Position numbers and translations under genes: made by a program | In this document: one piece after another, positions 1 through 7,193 of the stretch | How positions within the stretch are numbered: position 1 is the stretch's first letter | How the letters are laid out: the number at the start of each line of letters is the position of its first letter | The notes under the pieces: generated by a model | Databases searched by the model: none | The model's input: the letters and a program-made list of their open reading frames with translations, nothing else | Told to the model about the DNA's origin: nothing | DNA from: Bacillaceae bacterium UBA7792 | GTDB taxonomy: Bacteria > Bacillota > Bacilli > Bacillales > Cytobacillaceae | Length of the DNA stretch: 12,174 nt | Direction of reading: 5' to 3' | NCBI GenBank assembly: GCA_002480735.1 | Contig: DLCS01000023.1 | Coordinates: 1-12,174 of the forward strand

Positions 1-84
1 GGAGGGGTAGCGAAGTGGCTAAACGCGGCGGACTGTAAATCCGCTCCTTCGGGTTCGGCGGTTCGAATCCGTCCCCCTCCACCA
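1..84 (+). tRNA. tRNA-Tyr (GTA)
   Basis: Class II tRNA with a long variable arm. The acceptor arm GGAGGGG pairs with CCCCTCC, the anticodon loop contains GTA, the T arm carries GGTTCGAATCC, and the CCA end is encoded. The gene begins at the first base of the window, so its promoter and any preceding tRNA genes lie outside. It is the first visible member of a tandem tRNA operon. Confidence 0.96.
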
Positions 85-106
85 TATAGTTTATTTTTGA
101 TAATAT

Positions 107-180
107 AGGGGTATAGTTTAAAGGTAGAACGAAGGTCTCCAAAACCTTTGGTGTGGGTTCGATTCCTACTACCCCTGCCA
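107..180 (+). tRNA. tRNA-Trp (CCA)
   Basis: The acceptor arm AGGGGTA pairs with TACCCCT. The anticodon loop (CTCCAAA) gives CCA, the T arm is GTGGGTTCGATTCCTAC, and a CCA tail is encoded. It lies 22 bp after tRNA-Tyr with no terminator between, so it is part of the same transcript. Confidence 0.96.
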
Positions 181-190
181 ATTTCATAAT

Positions 191-267
191 GGCGGTCGTG
201 GCGAAGTGGTTAACGCATCGGATTGTGGCTCCGACACTCGTGGGTTCGATTCCCATCGATCGCCCCA
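191..267 (+). tRNA. tRNA-His (GTG)
   Basis: The acceptor arm has eight pairs (GGCGGTCG with CGATCGCC), including the extra G at position -1 that is diagnostic of tRNA-His. The anticodon is GTG (loop TTGTGGC) and the CCA end is encoded. It is the third member of the tandem tRNA operon. Confidence 0.96.
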
Positions 268-274
268 TACATAT

Positions 275-349
275 TGGGCTATAGCCAAGCGGTAAGGCAA
301 CGGACTTTGACTCCGTCATTCGTAGGTTCGAATCCTGCTAGCCCAGCCA
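275..349 (+). tRNA. tRNA-Gln (TTG)
   Basis: The acceptor arm TGGGCTA pairs with TAGCCCA, the anticodon loop contains TTG, the T arm has GGTTCGAATCC, and CCA is encoded. It lies only seven bases after tRNA-His, which implies processing from a common precursor. Confidence 0.96.
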
Positions 350-352
350 TTT

Positions 353-427
353 GCGGAAGTAGTTCAGTGGTAGAACACCACCTTGCCAAGGTGGGGGTCG
401 CGGGTTCGAATCCCGTCTTCCGCTCCA
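353..427 (+). tRNA. tRNA-Gly (GCC)
   Basis: The acceptor arm GCGGAAG pairs with CTTCCGC. The anticodon loop (TTGCCAA) gives GCC, the T arm is GCGGGTTCGAATCCCGT, and CCA is encoded. It follows tRNA-Gln by three bases. Confidence 0.96.
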
Positions 428-437
428 TATTGTTTTT

Positions 438-511
<74 letters not shown>

Positions 512-523
512 GATGATTTTCAC

Positions 524-549
524 ACGTTATTTAGAATAACGTTTTTTTA
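524..549 (+). terminator. Rho-independent terminator of the tRNA operon
   Basis: A perfect 8-bp stem (ACGTTATT at 524-531, AATAACGT at 535-542) has a three-base loop and runs into a T-rich tail. It lies 12 bases after tRNA-Cys and closes the tRNA transcript. Confidence 0.85.
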
Positions 550-629
550 TTTATGGGACTAATTAATTTGTAACATGGAATATACGAGTATGATAAGATT
601 TAATCTATATGATTAAGTCTTTTTTTATA

Positions 630-655
630 AATTGAAATAATTGAAGATTTCAATT
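630..655 (+). repeat. Inverted repeat upstream of the first GNAT gene
   Basis: AATTGAAAT (630-638) and ATTTCAATT (647-655) are perfect 9-base inverted arms around an eight-base loop. They end 12 bases before the GNAT ribosome binding site. There is no T tract, so it is not a terminator. It could be a regulator site or a 5' leader hairpin. The arms are AT-rich, so chance is possible. Confidence 0.4.
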
Positions 656-681
656 AAACGCAATTTTAGGGGTTGTGGATT

Positions 682-1245
682 ATGAACATTGAAGATATTT
701 ATGGCAATTTGCCAGTTTTAGAAACACCAAGGTTAAAACTAAGAAAGGTTACAATGGATGATATAGAGAATATGTTCTCCTACGCAACAAATGATGAAGT
801 ATCTAAATATGTGACCTGGGATACACATAAAACGATGGCAGATACCGAAGAGTTTATCCAGTTCGTTCTGCAGCAATATGAAAGCCATAAGGTTGCACCA
901 TGGGCTATTGAATACAAGGAAACCGGTCAAATGATAGGAACCATCGACTTCGTCTGGTGGAAGCCGTCACAGCATACTGCAGAAATAGGATATGTGATTT
1001 CTCCAGAATATTGGGGAAAGGGCATAACGACTGAAGCTGCAAAAGCCCTCGTTCAATTTGGATTCGCCAACATGGATTTGGTTCGTATACAGGCTAGATG
1101 TTTTGTAGAAAATATCGCCTCGCAGCGAGTGATGGAGAAAGCTGGTATGACTTATGAGGGCACCCATAGAAAAGGAATGTGTGCAAAGAATAGGTTTTGG
1201 GATATTAAGATGTATGCCATTTTAAAGGAAGATTTTTTTCAATAA
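682..1245 (+). CDS. GNAT family N-acetyltransferase (RimJ/RimL type)
   Basis: Predicted cytoplasmic acetyl-CoA-dependent N-acetyltransferase of 187 aa, the normal length for RimJ/RimL-like GNAT proteins. The N-terminal motif LETPRLKLRKVTMDD (13-27) is typical of the family. The central strand GQMIGTIDFVWW (82-93) is followed by EIGYVISPEYWGKGIT (101-116), which includes the acetyl-CoA pyrophosphate loop, and by the C-terminal FVENIASQRVMEKAGM segment (141-156). ATG at 682 is preferred because AGGGG (668-672) sits nine bases upstream; an in-frame TTG at 673 directly abuts that site and cannot use it. A second GNAT gene follows after 38 bp in the same direction, so they are probably co-transcribed. 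The substrate cannot be read from sequence; ribosomal-protein N-termini and small amines are both possible in this family. Confidence 0.88.
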   Translation: MNIEDIYGNLPVLETPRLKLRKVTMDDIENMFSYATNDEVSKYVTWDTHKTMADTEEFIQFVLQQYESHKVAPWAIEYKETGQMIGTIDFVWWKPSQHTAEIGYVISPEYWGKGITTEAAKALVQFGFANMDLVRIQARCFVENIASQRVMEKAGMTYEGTHRKGMCAKNRFWDIKMYAILKEDFFQ

Positions 1246-1283
1246 CTAGGAAACAAGCAATCTATTTTTGGGGTGGAGTTTGA

Positions 1284-1841
1284 TTGAGTTATCAAGAAAA
1301 TGAATTGACTATAAGACCAATTAAAGATGATGATTTAGAAAGATTGTGGGAGCTTATCTTCAAAGAGGAATCCCCTGAATGGAAAAAGTGGGATGCCCCA
1401 TATTATGAACTTAAACAAATATCATTTGAAGAGTTTTGGGAGCAGAGGGCTACCTTTGCCAATCCAGATAATCGTTGGGCTATTGTGATTGCTGGAGAGG
1501 TTATCGGAACCGTAGGCTACTATTGGGAGCATGAGCCTTCTAAATGGCTCGAAATGGGGATTGTCATTTACGACCCAAAATATTGGAGTGGTGGTTATGG
1601 GACCAATGTGATACGCCTGTGGATTAATCATTTGTTTCATACCCTGCCTCTCGTTCGGGTAGGCTATACTACATGGTCAGGAAATGAAAGAATGATCAAA
1701 GTAGGAGAAAAGCTCGGCATGAAAATGGAGGCAAGGATTCGCAAGGTTCGATATTATAATGGTGAGTATTACGATTCTATCCGAATGGGCTTGCTGCGGG
1801 AAGAGTGGGAAATGAATCAAATTTTCCACAAAGATAGATAA
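1284..1841 (+). CDS. GNAT family N-acetyltransferase
   Basis: Predicted cytoplasmic acetyltransferase of 185 aa, divergent from its upstream neighbour but of the same fold. It starts LTIRPIKDDDLERLWEL (8-24), has the strand GEVIGTVGYYWE (71-82), then MGIVIYDPKYWSGGYGT (91-107) with the acetyl-CoA loop, and WSGNERMIKVGEKLGM (131-146) near the end. The start is a TTG at 1284 with GGTGGAG (1272-1278) five bases upstream; no better ATG exists before the conserved N-terminus. The substrate is unknown. No terminator is visible after the stop; the next feature is the promoter of tRNA-Leu, about 30 bp downstream. Two different GNAT genes in tandem inside a tRNA locus suggest insertion as a unit rather than recent duplication. 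Confidence 0.87.
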   Translation: MSYQENELTIRPIKDDDLERLWELIFKEESPEWKKWDAPYYELKQISFEEFWEQRATFANPDNRWAIVIAGEVIGTVGYYWEHEPSKWLEMGIVIYDPKYWSGGYGTNVIRLWINHLFHTLPLVRVGYTTWSGNERMIKVGEKLGMKMEARIRKVRYYNGEYYDSIRMGLLREEWEMNQIFHKDR

Positions 1842-1869
1842 ATTTCATTCCTAAAAAGCTCATTTTCAA

Positions 1870-1898
1870 TTGACAACCACTAAATATCATGATAAGAT
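1870..1898 (+). promoter_or_regulatory. SigmaA-type promoter for tRNA-Leu
   Basis: A perfect -35 TTGACA (1870-1875), a 17-bp spacer and a -10 TAAGAT (1893-1898) precede tRNA-Leu by about 68 bp. A promoter is expected here because this tRNA is cut off from the main tRNA operon by a terminator and two protein genes. Confidence 0.65.
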
Positions 1899-1966
1899 AT
1901 TCCTTGTCTTGAGATGCAAAATTGTTGTTCTAGAATAGCAATTGCTTCACAGGACACTAATATCAT

Positions 1967-2048
1967 GCCGGTGTGGCGGAATAGGCAGACGCGCACGACT
2001 CAAAATCGTGTTCCGTGAGGAGTGTCGGTTCGACCCCGACCACCGGTA
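1967..2048 (+). tRNA. tRNA-Leu (CAA), no encoded CCA
   Basis: Class II tRNA with a long variable arm. The acceptor arm GCCGGTG pairs with CACCGGT (with a G-U first pair), the anticodon loop CTCAAAA gives CAA, and the T arm is GTCGGTTCGACCCCGAC. The discriminator A (2048) is followed by TCA instead of CCA, unlike the six tRNA genes upstream, so the 3' end would have to be added by nucleotidyltransferase. It has its own promoter and terminator. Confidence 0.94.
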
Positions 2049-2061
2049 TCATATGTAAAAT

Positions 2062-2101
2062 AAAGTCAATGCTTTGAGTAATTCAGAGTATTGGCTTTTT
2101 T
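2062..2101 (+). terminator. Rho-independent terminator after tRNA-Leu
   Basis: A stem of 15 pairs (2063-2077 with 2083-2097, several G-U) has a five-base GTAAT loop and runs into a T-rich tail. It ends the tRNA-Leu transcript and separates it from the nuclease cassette. Confidence 0.85.
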
Positions 2102-2136
2102 GTTGTTTCTTGTATATAGGTGAAATGCTAATCCTG

Positions 2137-2165
2137 TGGACAACAAGAAATGATCTTAATATAGA
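2137..2165 (+). promoter_or_regulatory. Possible promoter of the nuclease cassette
   Basis: TGGACA (2137-2142) and TATAGA (2160-2165) are separated by 17 bp and match sigmaA boxes moderately. They lie between the tRNA-Leu terminator and the next gene, leaving a leader of about 75 bases. Other AT-rich alternatives exist in the same stretch. Confidence 0.35.
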
Positions 2166-2246
2166 AGCATCCTTATAAATCGTTTATATTGTAAATAGTG
2201 CTAGAATTTTGATTGTACAAAATAAAAGAATAGAGGAGAAAAAAGT

Positions 2247-3140
2247 ATGGGAGTTTTCCGTTCAGTTGGGAAAGGGATAGGAACAGTTGGTGGCGGTCTT
2301 ATTGGGGGAGCGGTAAAACTAACTGGTAAAGCAATTGGAACGAAATTTGAAAGTACAGGTGAATGGATAGAAGAAATCGGTGAAAATGTTAAGACTGCCT
2401 CAGAAGTAGCATTCGACAATGCAGGACAATTTGTTGATGGTGCTGTCCAGGGTACATATGGCTTAATTAAACAAGATGAATATTATAAACAACAAGGATT
2501 GGAGGATTTGAAAGATTCCACCGGAAGAACGATAAAAGGTATTGGATCGGCCATTAAATATACGGCCAAAAATGTTGGAAATACCTATACTGGATTTCGA
2601 AGTGGAGATGATCAAAAGACTATCCGCGGTTTGAAAAATCTAGGGAAAGTAGTTGCGATCTCCACTCTTGCGGTTGGAGTTGTGGATTTAATAGATGGTG
2701 CTAATATGATTGAAGCAGAAGAATTAGACACCAGAAATGATAGTTTAGCAGGTTTGGAGCATCCTGAAACTGGTGTCCCATTCTTGGAAAAAGAAGTTGT
2801 AGTTAATGGGCAGCCTTTCGCTGGTACATTTCCAGTATTCGATTCAGATTTCTCTGTTATCATAGCAGAAGATTTATATTATGAAAGTGATGCGGTTCAT
2901 TTTGGGATAGCCAATGACACGTTATATCAAGCTATTCAGGGGGAGCCTAACCTTACTAGTGAGTTAGGTCTTTCACAAGCTGATATACAATCGCTGGCGA
3001 ACGGACAAACCCCCGAAGGATATACATGGCATCATAGTGAAGAAGCAGGGGTTTTACAGCTTGTAGATGAGGAAATTCATGCGCAAACAGGACATACAGG
3101 TGGCCGTGAAATCTGGGGTGGAGGAAGCGAATATCGTTAA
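2247..3140 (+). CDS. Putative toxin with C-terminal WHH/colicin-DNase-type nuclease domain
   Basis: Protein of 297 aa with two parts. Residues 1-150 are glycine-rich and amphipathic (GKGIGTVGGGLIGGAVKLTG at 8-27) with one hydrophobic stretch (about 131-149); there is no clear signal peptide and no WXG/LXG secretion domain. Residues about 196-297 resemble the HNH/Endo VII-superfamily nuclease domains called WHH or colicin-DNase: VFDSDFSV (197-204), GYTWHH (258-263), GVLQLVDEEIHAQTGHTGG (268-286) and a terminal IWGGG. Residues H262, H263, H278 and H283 are the likely metal and catalytic ligands. In known proteins this domain cuts nucleic acid and is the payload of polymorphic toxins and bacteriocins. 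The start is supported by GAGGAG (2233-2238) eight bases upstream. The next gene follows after 78 bp without a terminator, the position where an immunity gene would be expected. Confidence 0.78.
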   Translation: MGVFRSVGKGIGTVGGGLIGGAVKLTGKAIGTKFESTGEWIEEIGENVKTASEVAFDNAGQFVDGAVQGTYGLIKQDEYYKQQGLEDLKDSTGRTIKGIGSAIKYTAKNVGNTYTGFRSGDDQKTIRGLKNLGKVVAISTLAVGVVDLIDGANMIEAEELDTRNDSLAGLEHPETGVPFLEKEVVVNGQPFAGTFPVFDSDFSVIIAEDLYYESDAVHFGIANDTLYQAIQGEPNLTSELGLSQADIQSLANGQTPEGYTWHHSEEAGVLQLVDEEIHAQTGHTGGREIWGGGSEYR

Positions 3141-3218
3141 GGGAGTGTGAGTTACAGGAACGATTCGATTAAATTTGTAAATTTCACCAAATGAGTTAAC
3201 TTTATGGAGGACTGTTTT

Positions 3219-3902
3219 TTGACTAAGAGAGGAATTATCATTTTTATCAGTATTATAATTGCACTTTTTTTGTGTGTATTTTTCTATATTTTTAATCTAT
3301 GGCAAGAATTTATGAAAAGTGAGTATGACGATGGCTACAGGGATGGAGCCGAACATGGATTTGATGTGGGATACACGGTAGCGGCTGAATTAGTAGCATC
3401 TGAAAAAGGTTATGAAGATAAGCATGAAGACGAAATAGAAGTAGTCTATAGAAAAGATTATGAAAAGGTATATCAAGAACGTCTTAAAAACGTAGCTGTC
3501 CTTTTTTCTAGTGATTATATTACTGAATGGGGAAAAGGACAAGCTATAAAACAATATCGTCAAGGCTATGAAGATGGCTACCGATACGGATATAAAGATG
3601 GCTACGATGAAGAATATGATCATGCATATTTTACCGGCTTTTTTGCTGGTGAAAAGGCATATAAAAAAGAAAGCGGAAGATATCTCACGGAAAAAGAACT
3701 AGAAGACAATGAAGAAGTTTATAACAAAGAGTATCAAGAAACGTATGAAATGGGCTACAAAGAAGGTTACGCGGAAGCGGAAGCAGAAGCCATTCAAGCT
3801 GATAAAGACCGTGAGCGAAATAAATATCGTGAGGATATAACTGAAGACGATATAAGTTCTTGTTTAGAAGATGGTGGTACAAGAGCTTTGTGTGTAGATT
3901 AA
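3219..3902 (+). CDS. Membrane-anchored acidic protein with GX3 (Yae1-like) repeats
   Basis: Protein of 227 aa, family not firmly recognised. Residues 5-26 are a strong membrane segment after MTKR, so the rest is probably outside the cytoplasm. The remainder is highly charged and acidic and contains runs with glycine every fourth residue: G39, G43, G47, G51; G116, G120, G124, G128; G140, G144; G179, G183. They are mostly set in YxxGYxxG-like units. This pattern resembles the deca-GX3 motif of eukaryotic Yae1-type proteins, but the membrane anchor is different. Two cysteines lie near the C-terminus (C215, C225). The start is TTG at 3219, eight bases after GGAGG (3206-3210); the in-frame ATG at 3204 overlaps that site and has none of its own. 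It follows the nuclease gene closely and may be a partner or immunity protein, which is inference only. Confidence 0.75.
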   Translation: MTKRGIIIFISIIIALFLCVFFYIFNLWQEFMKSEYDDGYRDGAEHGFDVGYTVAAELVASEKGYEDKHEDEIEVVYRKDYEKVYQERLKNVAVLFSSDYITEWGKGQAIKQYRQGYEDGYRYGYKDGYDEEYDHAYFTGFFAGEKAYKKESGRYLTEKELEDNEEVYNKEYQETYEMGYKEGYAEAEAEAIQADKDRERNKYREDITEDDISSCLEDGGTRALCVD

Positions 3903-3982
3903 AATAACAGTAAAGAAACATGTCAAGAAAGCCGCTAGTACCGGCAACCACTTTATACTTTCGAGTAACAGGGAGAAACGTT

Positions 3983-4807
3983 ATGACATTATTTGAACTT
4001 AATCAAAACACATTAGATTTTATATCAACCTATAAATTGTTTGAGGACGATGTTGTGCAACAAATTCAGTTGCAACATCGTTTGGAATTAGTGGCTGCCT
4101 TTGATATTCAAAAAGGGATGCATGTTTTGGAAATTGGTTGTGGCCAAGGGGATACAACTGCTGCACTTGCAGATGCTGTTGGGGAGGATGGCCATGTTGT
4201 TGCTATTGATATAGCGAGCCGAGATTATGGGGCACCGTTAACATTAGGACAAGCTACAGACCGAATAAAGAATTCAGCGTTGGGAAGACGGATTCAATTT
4301 CACTTTGAAACAGATTTTAGCTCATTTGAGTTAACTGAAACATTTGATGCAGTGGTTTTATCCCATTGTTCTTGGTATTTTAAGAGACCTAGAGAATTGC
4401 AACAATATTTTCTAAAAATACGTGGGATGACGAGAAAGTTATGCTTTGCTGAATGGGATCTCGATTTTACAAACTTGCAACAGCGTTCACATTTTTATGC
4501 TGCTTCGATCCTCGCATTATATTCAAACTTTGTCGATAACGATGGAAATATTCAAAATCTATTTGATAAAATTCAGATTCAACGGATGCTTGAACAAGTT
4601 GGATATCGAATAGACAAACAATCGACAATTAATGCTACCTATTTACAAGATGGGCAGTGGGAAAAGGACTATGCAAACAGTATCCGCTCGGAATTTCATG
4701 GCGTTTCTGACATGCTGCAAACAATGATAAATAGCTATTATGAGCTGATGAATGTTCCAAATGGAGATGCGCAGTCTTTAAACAGTTTTATTATTTGTAC
4801 AAAGTAA
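3983..4807 (+). CDS. Class I SAM-dependent methyltransferase
   Basis: Protein of 274 aa with a Rossmann-type methyltransferase fold. Motif I is VLEIGCGQGDTT (48-59). An acidic residue after the second strand (VVAIDIAS, D76) is the usual ribose-binding position, and FDAVVLSHCSWYF (122-134) matches motif IV. Together these predict transfer of a methyl group from S-adenosylmethionine, substrate unknown. ATG at 3983 is chosen because GGGAG (3971-3975) lies seven bases upstream; the ORF is open to an ATG at 3920 but that has no good ribosome site and precedes conserved sequence. It follows the GX3-repeat gene by 80 bp without a terminator and may share its transcript. No clear terminator is seen before the convergent HpaB-like gene, which ends 81 bp downstream. 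Confidence 0.85.
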   Translation: MTLFELNQNTLDFISTYKLFEDDVVQQIQLQHRLELVAAFDIQKGMHVLEIGCGQGDTTAALADAVGEDGHVVAIDIASRDYGAPLTLGQATDRIKNSALGRRIQFHFETDFSSFELTETFDAVVLSHCSWYFKRPRELQQYFLKIRGMTRKLCFAEWDLDFTNLQQRSHFYAASILALYSNFVDNDGNIQNLFDKIQIQRMLEQVGYRIDKQSTINATYLQDGQWEKDYANSIRSEFHGVSDMLQTMINSYYELMNVPNGDAQSLNSFIICTK

Positions 4808-4888
4808 TTGATATGAATATGATACGATCATGCAAAATGTGAAGGACGATAAGGTAATTCTCGCCCCGCTCGATTGAATATTACTTTT

Positions 4889-6335
4889 TTAATCAGACGT
4901 TCTTTCATTTTTTAGGTCTAAAAATTTGATAATCTCTTCAACATGTTGAGCTTTTGGATAGTTTTTGTATAGGCTACTGGATAGTCTAATGGGATCACCA
5001 AAAAAGTATCTTTCATATTGGGTTTGCCTTGTTCCGAATGAACTCATCGTAAGATCCCATGCCAAACGGAATAGTTTAACTCGGTCCTCGGCATTCATAC
5101 CCTCGGTTTGAAGATATTGCTCTAGATCTGCCCTTATTTCAGAATGAAAGTCTCTTTCGGTTGGGATGGAAACCATTCCGCTCGCACCAATTAATTGGAT
5201 AATTTCGCTGAAACGGGGATATATTCTAGGGAAAATGTTACTGGCGACTTGCAATGGGATCATGCTGGGACGCATGCATTCCCATTCATCTAATTCTGCA
5301 TCATTTTCTGACTTCCCTAATAGTGCTTTCATCGTTTCAAGACCAATGATGATTTCCGAAAGTTTTTCTTGTATATGCTGATACTCTCCAACATTAATCG
5401 CCTCAACGAGAAGTTGTGCCACACCAAGCAAAAATTCTGTTTTTACAATTTGTCTGTTAACTACTTGATGGTACGCAAAAGTGTGAAAAGAGCTTCGATT
5501 CAAAAAGTCATCTGCTGCTTCGACATTATCGTAAAAAAATACACGGTCCCATGGAACTAATACATTGTCAAAGACAACAATTGAATCCATCTCTTCATAG
5601 CGTGAGCTTAGAGGATAATTGTAAGAAGAGTCTCCTCCTACAAACGATTCTCTACAAATAAATTTTAGTCCTTTTGTATTTGAAGGGATGAAAAAGGCGA
5701 ATGCTTCATTACAGTCTAAGGACAATCTTGAAGTAGAAATAACCAATACTTCATCTGTCAAACCGCCCTGCGTAGCAAGGAGGCGAGCTCCTTTTATAAT
5801 CAATCCTTTTTCATTTCGTTCGATAACCTTTGCGGAGATAGGCTTCTCAGACCTGGGAACGATTCACCTGGGGAGTAACAAATGTATGTGTAAACGAGAG
5901 GTCATGTTTCATCGCCCTTTCGTATAGGGATTGAATATTTTCTGGAAAACAATTTTTTCTACCTTTTAATAGGGAAGAAGAGGAAGCGAAGCTCATCACA
6001 GCTGTGTTCATATAGTCAGGACTCCTTCCCATCATTCCGTGAGTGATTCTTGCCCAGTGTTCCATCATCTTTCTTCGTCTCTTTAAGTCTTCTTTTGTTT
6101 TCGGCCGCAAATAGGAAAGTCCAATAGGCTCTTTCTTATCAGGTAAAAAGAAAGTCATCTCCTCTCTTAGAGCGGGGTCATTTTGCAAATCATAAAGGGA
6201 AGCTTTTGCCTTAAGAATTCCTTTAAAAGCGTGATGTTCAGAAATTTTCCCCTTAATCTTTTCACCATCAAACCAAATTTCATTTTCCAATTTATTTATA
6301 CGATCAATAAATTCTTTTCCGTTAATGGTTCCCAT
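4889..6335 (-). pseudogene. 4-hydroxyphenylacetate 3-monooxygenase-like (HpaB family), frameshifted
   Basis: Two adjacent minus-strand reading frames together make one HpaB-family protein. Members are FADH2-using oxygenases that hydroxylate 4-hydroxyphenylacetate or related phenols and depend on a separate flavin reductase. The N-terminal frame (6335 to 5847, 162 aa) has the starting motif and ends ...THTFVTPQVNRSQV-stop. The C-terminal frame resumes as SEKPISAKVIERNEKG (from 5851) and continues through GARLLATQGGLTDEV and the FDNVLVPWDRVF segment to the stop at 4889. Dropping one base from the G run at 5855-5857 restores NRSRSEKPISAK and gives 481 aa, the usual family length. So this is a single +1 frameshift, real or a sequencing error. 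The start has AAAGGAG ten bases upstream. No flavin reductase partner gene is in the window. Confidence 0.85.
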
Positions 6336-6727
6336 CTGTTATTCGCTCCTTTTGTTGCAACAACTCACGAAAAACGAACTAACTAAGCTAGAATTATTTT
6401 ATTAGTTCACTTTGTTGCTTGTTCCAACGGGAAAAGCCTTGTTTTAAGATGAGGAACATGGACAATTCACATACTGGACCACAGACATCTTGATACAGTT
6501 GGAGTCTTTGCATTCGAAACTAGGCCCATTTCAAGCAGATACTCCACTCATGGTTTGTGTTTGCCGAAAACGAAATTATTATGGGAGCAGGAATTGTACC
6601 GTCAAAAATAGAAATAAAACTATTGAAAGAATAAGTTTCAATATTTCTCTCCATACTGATGATGGATTCTAAAAAAATTTAAATATACATCTAGAAATCA
6701 AATTTTGTGAAAAATGAGGAGGAACTC
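6336..6727. other. Intergenic stretch without a recognisable gene
   Basis: Apart from the leader elements of the HpaB-like gene, this 392-bp stretch holds only short open frames. The longest on the plus strand (6490-6672, 60 aa) has no clear ribosome site and no family motif. An overlapping frame reads FVFAENEIIMGAGIVPSKIE before a stop near 6634 and looks protein-like, so it may be a decayed gene fragment. No family was identified. Confidence 0.4.
6352..6408 (-). promoter_or_regulatory. Inverted repeats in the leader of the HpaB-like gene
   Basis: Two symmetrical elements lie just upstream of the ribosome site: a perfect 12-base palindrome TTGTTGCAACAA (6352-6363), and GAACTAA (6376-6382) with TTAGTTC (6402-6408) across a 19-base gap. 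They may be regulator sites; no recognisable family operator is matched and no strong -35/-10 pair was found. Confidence 0.3.
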
Positions 6728-7123
6728 ATGGGAAGACTAGTTCATTTCGAAATTCATGTAGATGACATGGAGCGAGCTAAGAAGTTTTACGGCGAGGTAT
6801 TTGGTTGGTCATTTGAAGACTGGAGCGAATATGCGGGGATGCCATACTTTGGGGCTGTCACTGGTGATGCAAATGAGCCTGGGATAAACGGGGCTTTAAT
6901 GCAACGCCAAAGTCCACCGCCAGCACCAGGCCAACCATTGAATGGCTATGCCTGTACAATGGGAGTAGAAGAATACGATGCAACTGAAGCAAAAATTTTA
7001 AGTCAGGGTGGCAAGGTGGCATTGCCAAAATACGCACTGCCTGGAATGGCTTGGCAGGGATACTACATAGACACAGAAGGAAATATTTTTGGCATTCATC
7101 AGCCAGACGAGAATGCGAAATAA
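6728..7123 (+). CDS. VOC family protein (glyoxalase/bleomycin resistance fold)
   Basis: Small cytoplasmic protein of 131 aa with the vicinal-oxygen-chelate fold. It opens with RLVHFEIHVDDMERAKKFYGEVFGW (3-27), the classic first beta-alpha-beta module. The second module ends YYIDTEGNIFGIHQP (112-126), the usual DxxGNxxG C-terminus. This family includes glyoxalases, extradiol dioxygenases and drug-binding proteins; the substrate cannot be assigned. H6 or H10 and a C-terminal acidic residue could form a metal site. ATG at 6728 is preferred because AGGAGG (6717-6722) is five bases upstream; the frame extends to a GTG at 6707 that has no site of its own. It is monocistronic, closed by the strong bidirectional hairpin at 7141-7183. 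Confidence 0.88.
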   Translation: MGRLVHFEIHVDDMERAKKFYGEVFGWSFEDWSEYAGMPYFGAVTGDANEPGINGALMQRQSPPPAPGQPLNGYACTMGVEEYDATEAKILSQGGKVALPKYALPGMAWQGYYIDTEGNIFGIHQPDENAK

Positions 7124-7140
7124 ATGAATTAGTTACACTA

Positions 7141-7183
7141 AAGCAAAAAACACTTCCTATTTATTGAGAAGTGTTTTTTGCTT
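7141..7183. terminator. Bidirectional terminator hairpin, copy 1
   Basis: A perfect 16-bp stem (7141-7156 with 7168-7183) has an 11-base loop. A-runs and T-runs are built into the arms, so it can terminate the VOC gene on the plus strand and the oxidoreductase remnant on the minus strand. Its core stem is repeated at 8085-8131. Confidence 0.88.
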
Positions 7184-7193
7184 CGTTTGATCA

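Noticed and set aside
568..596. Possible promoter for the GNAT genes (TTGTAA with TATGAT or TGATAA).
   Set aside because: Spacing is 15 bp for the better -10 and the -10 with 17 bp is poor; in such AT-rich sequence this is not enough to call.
4808..4888. Possible terminator between the methyltransferase and the HpaB-like gene from AAGTAAT/ATTACTT arms.
   Set aside because: The arms are only seven bases and nearly 80 bases apart, so no stable terminator hairpin is supported.
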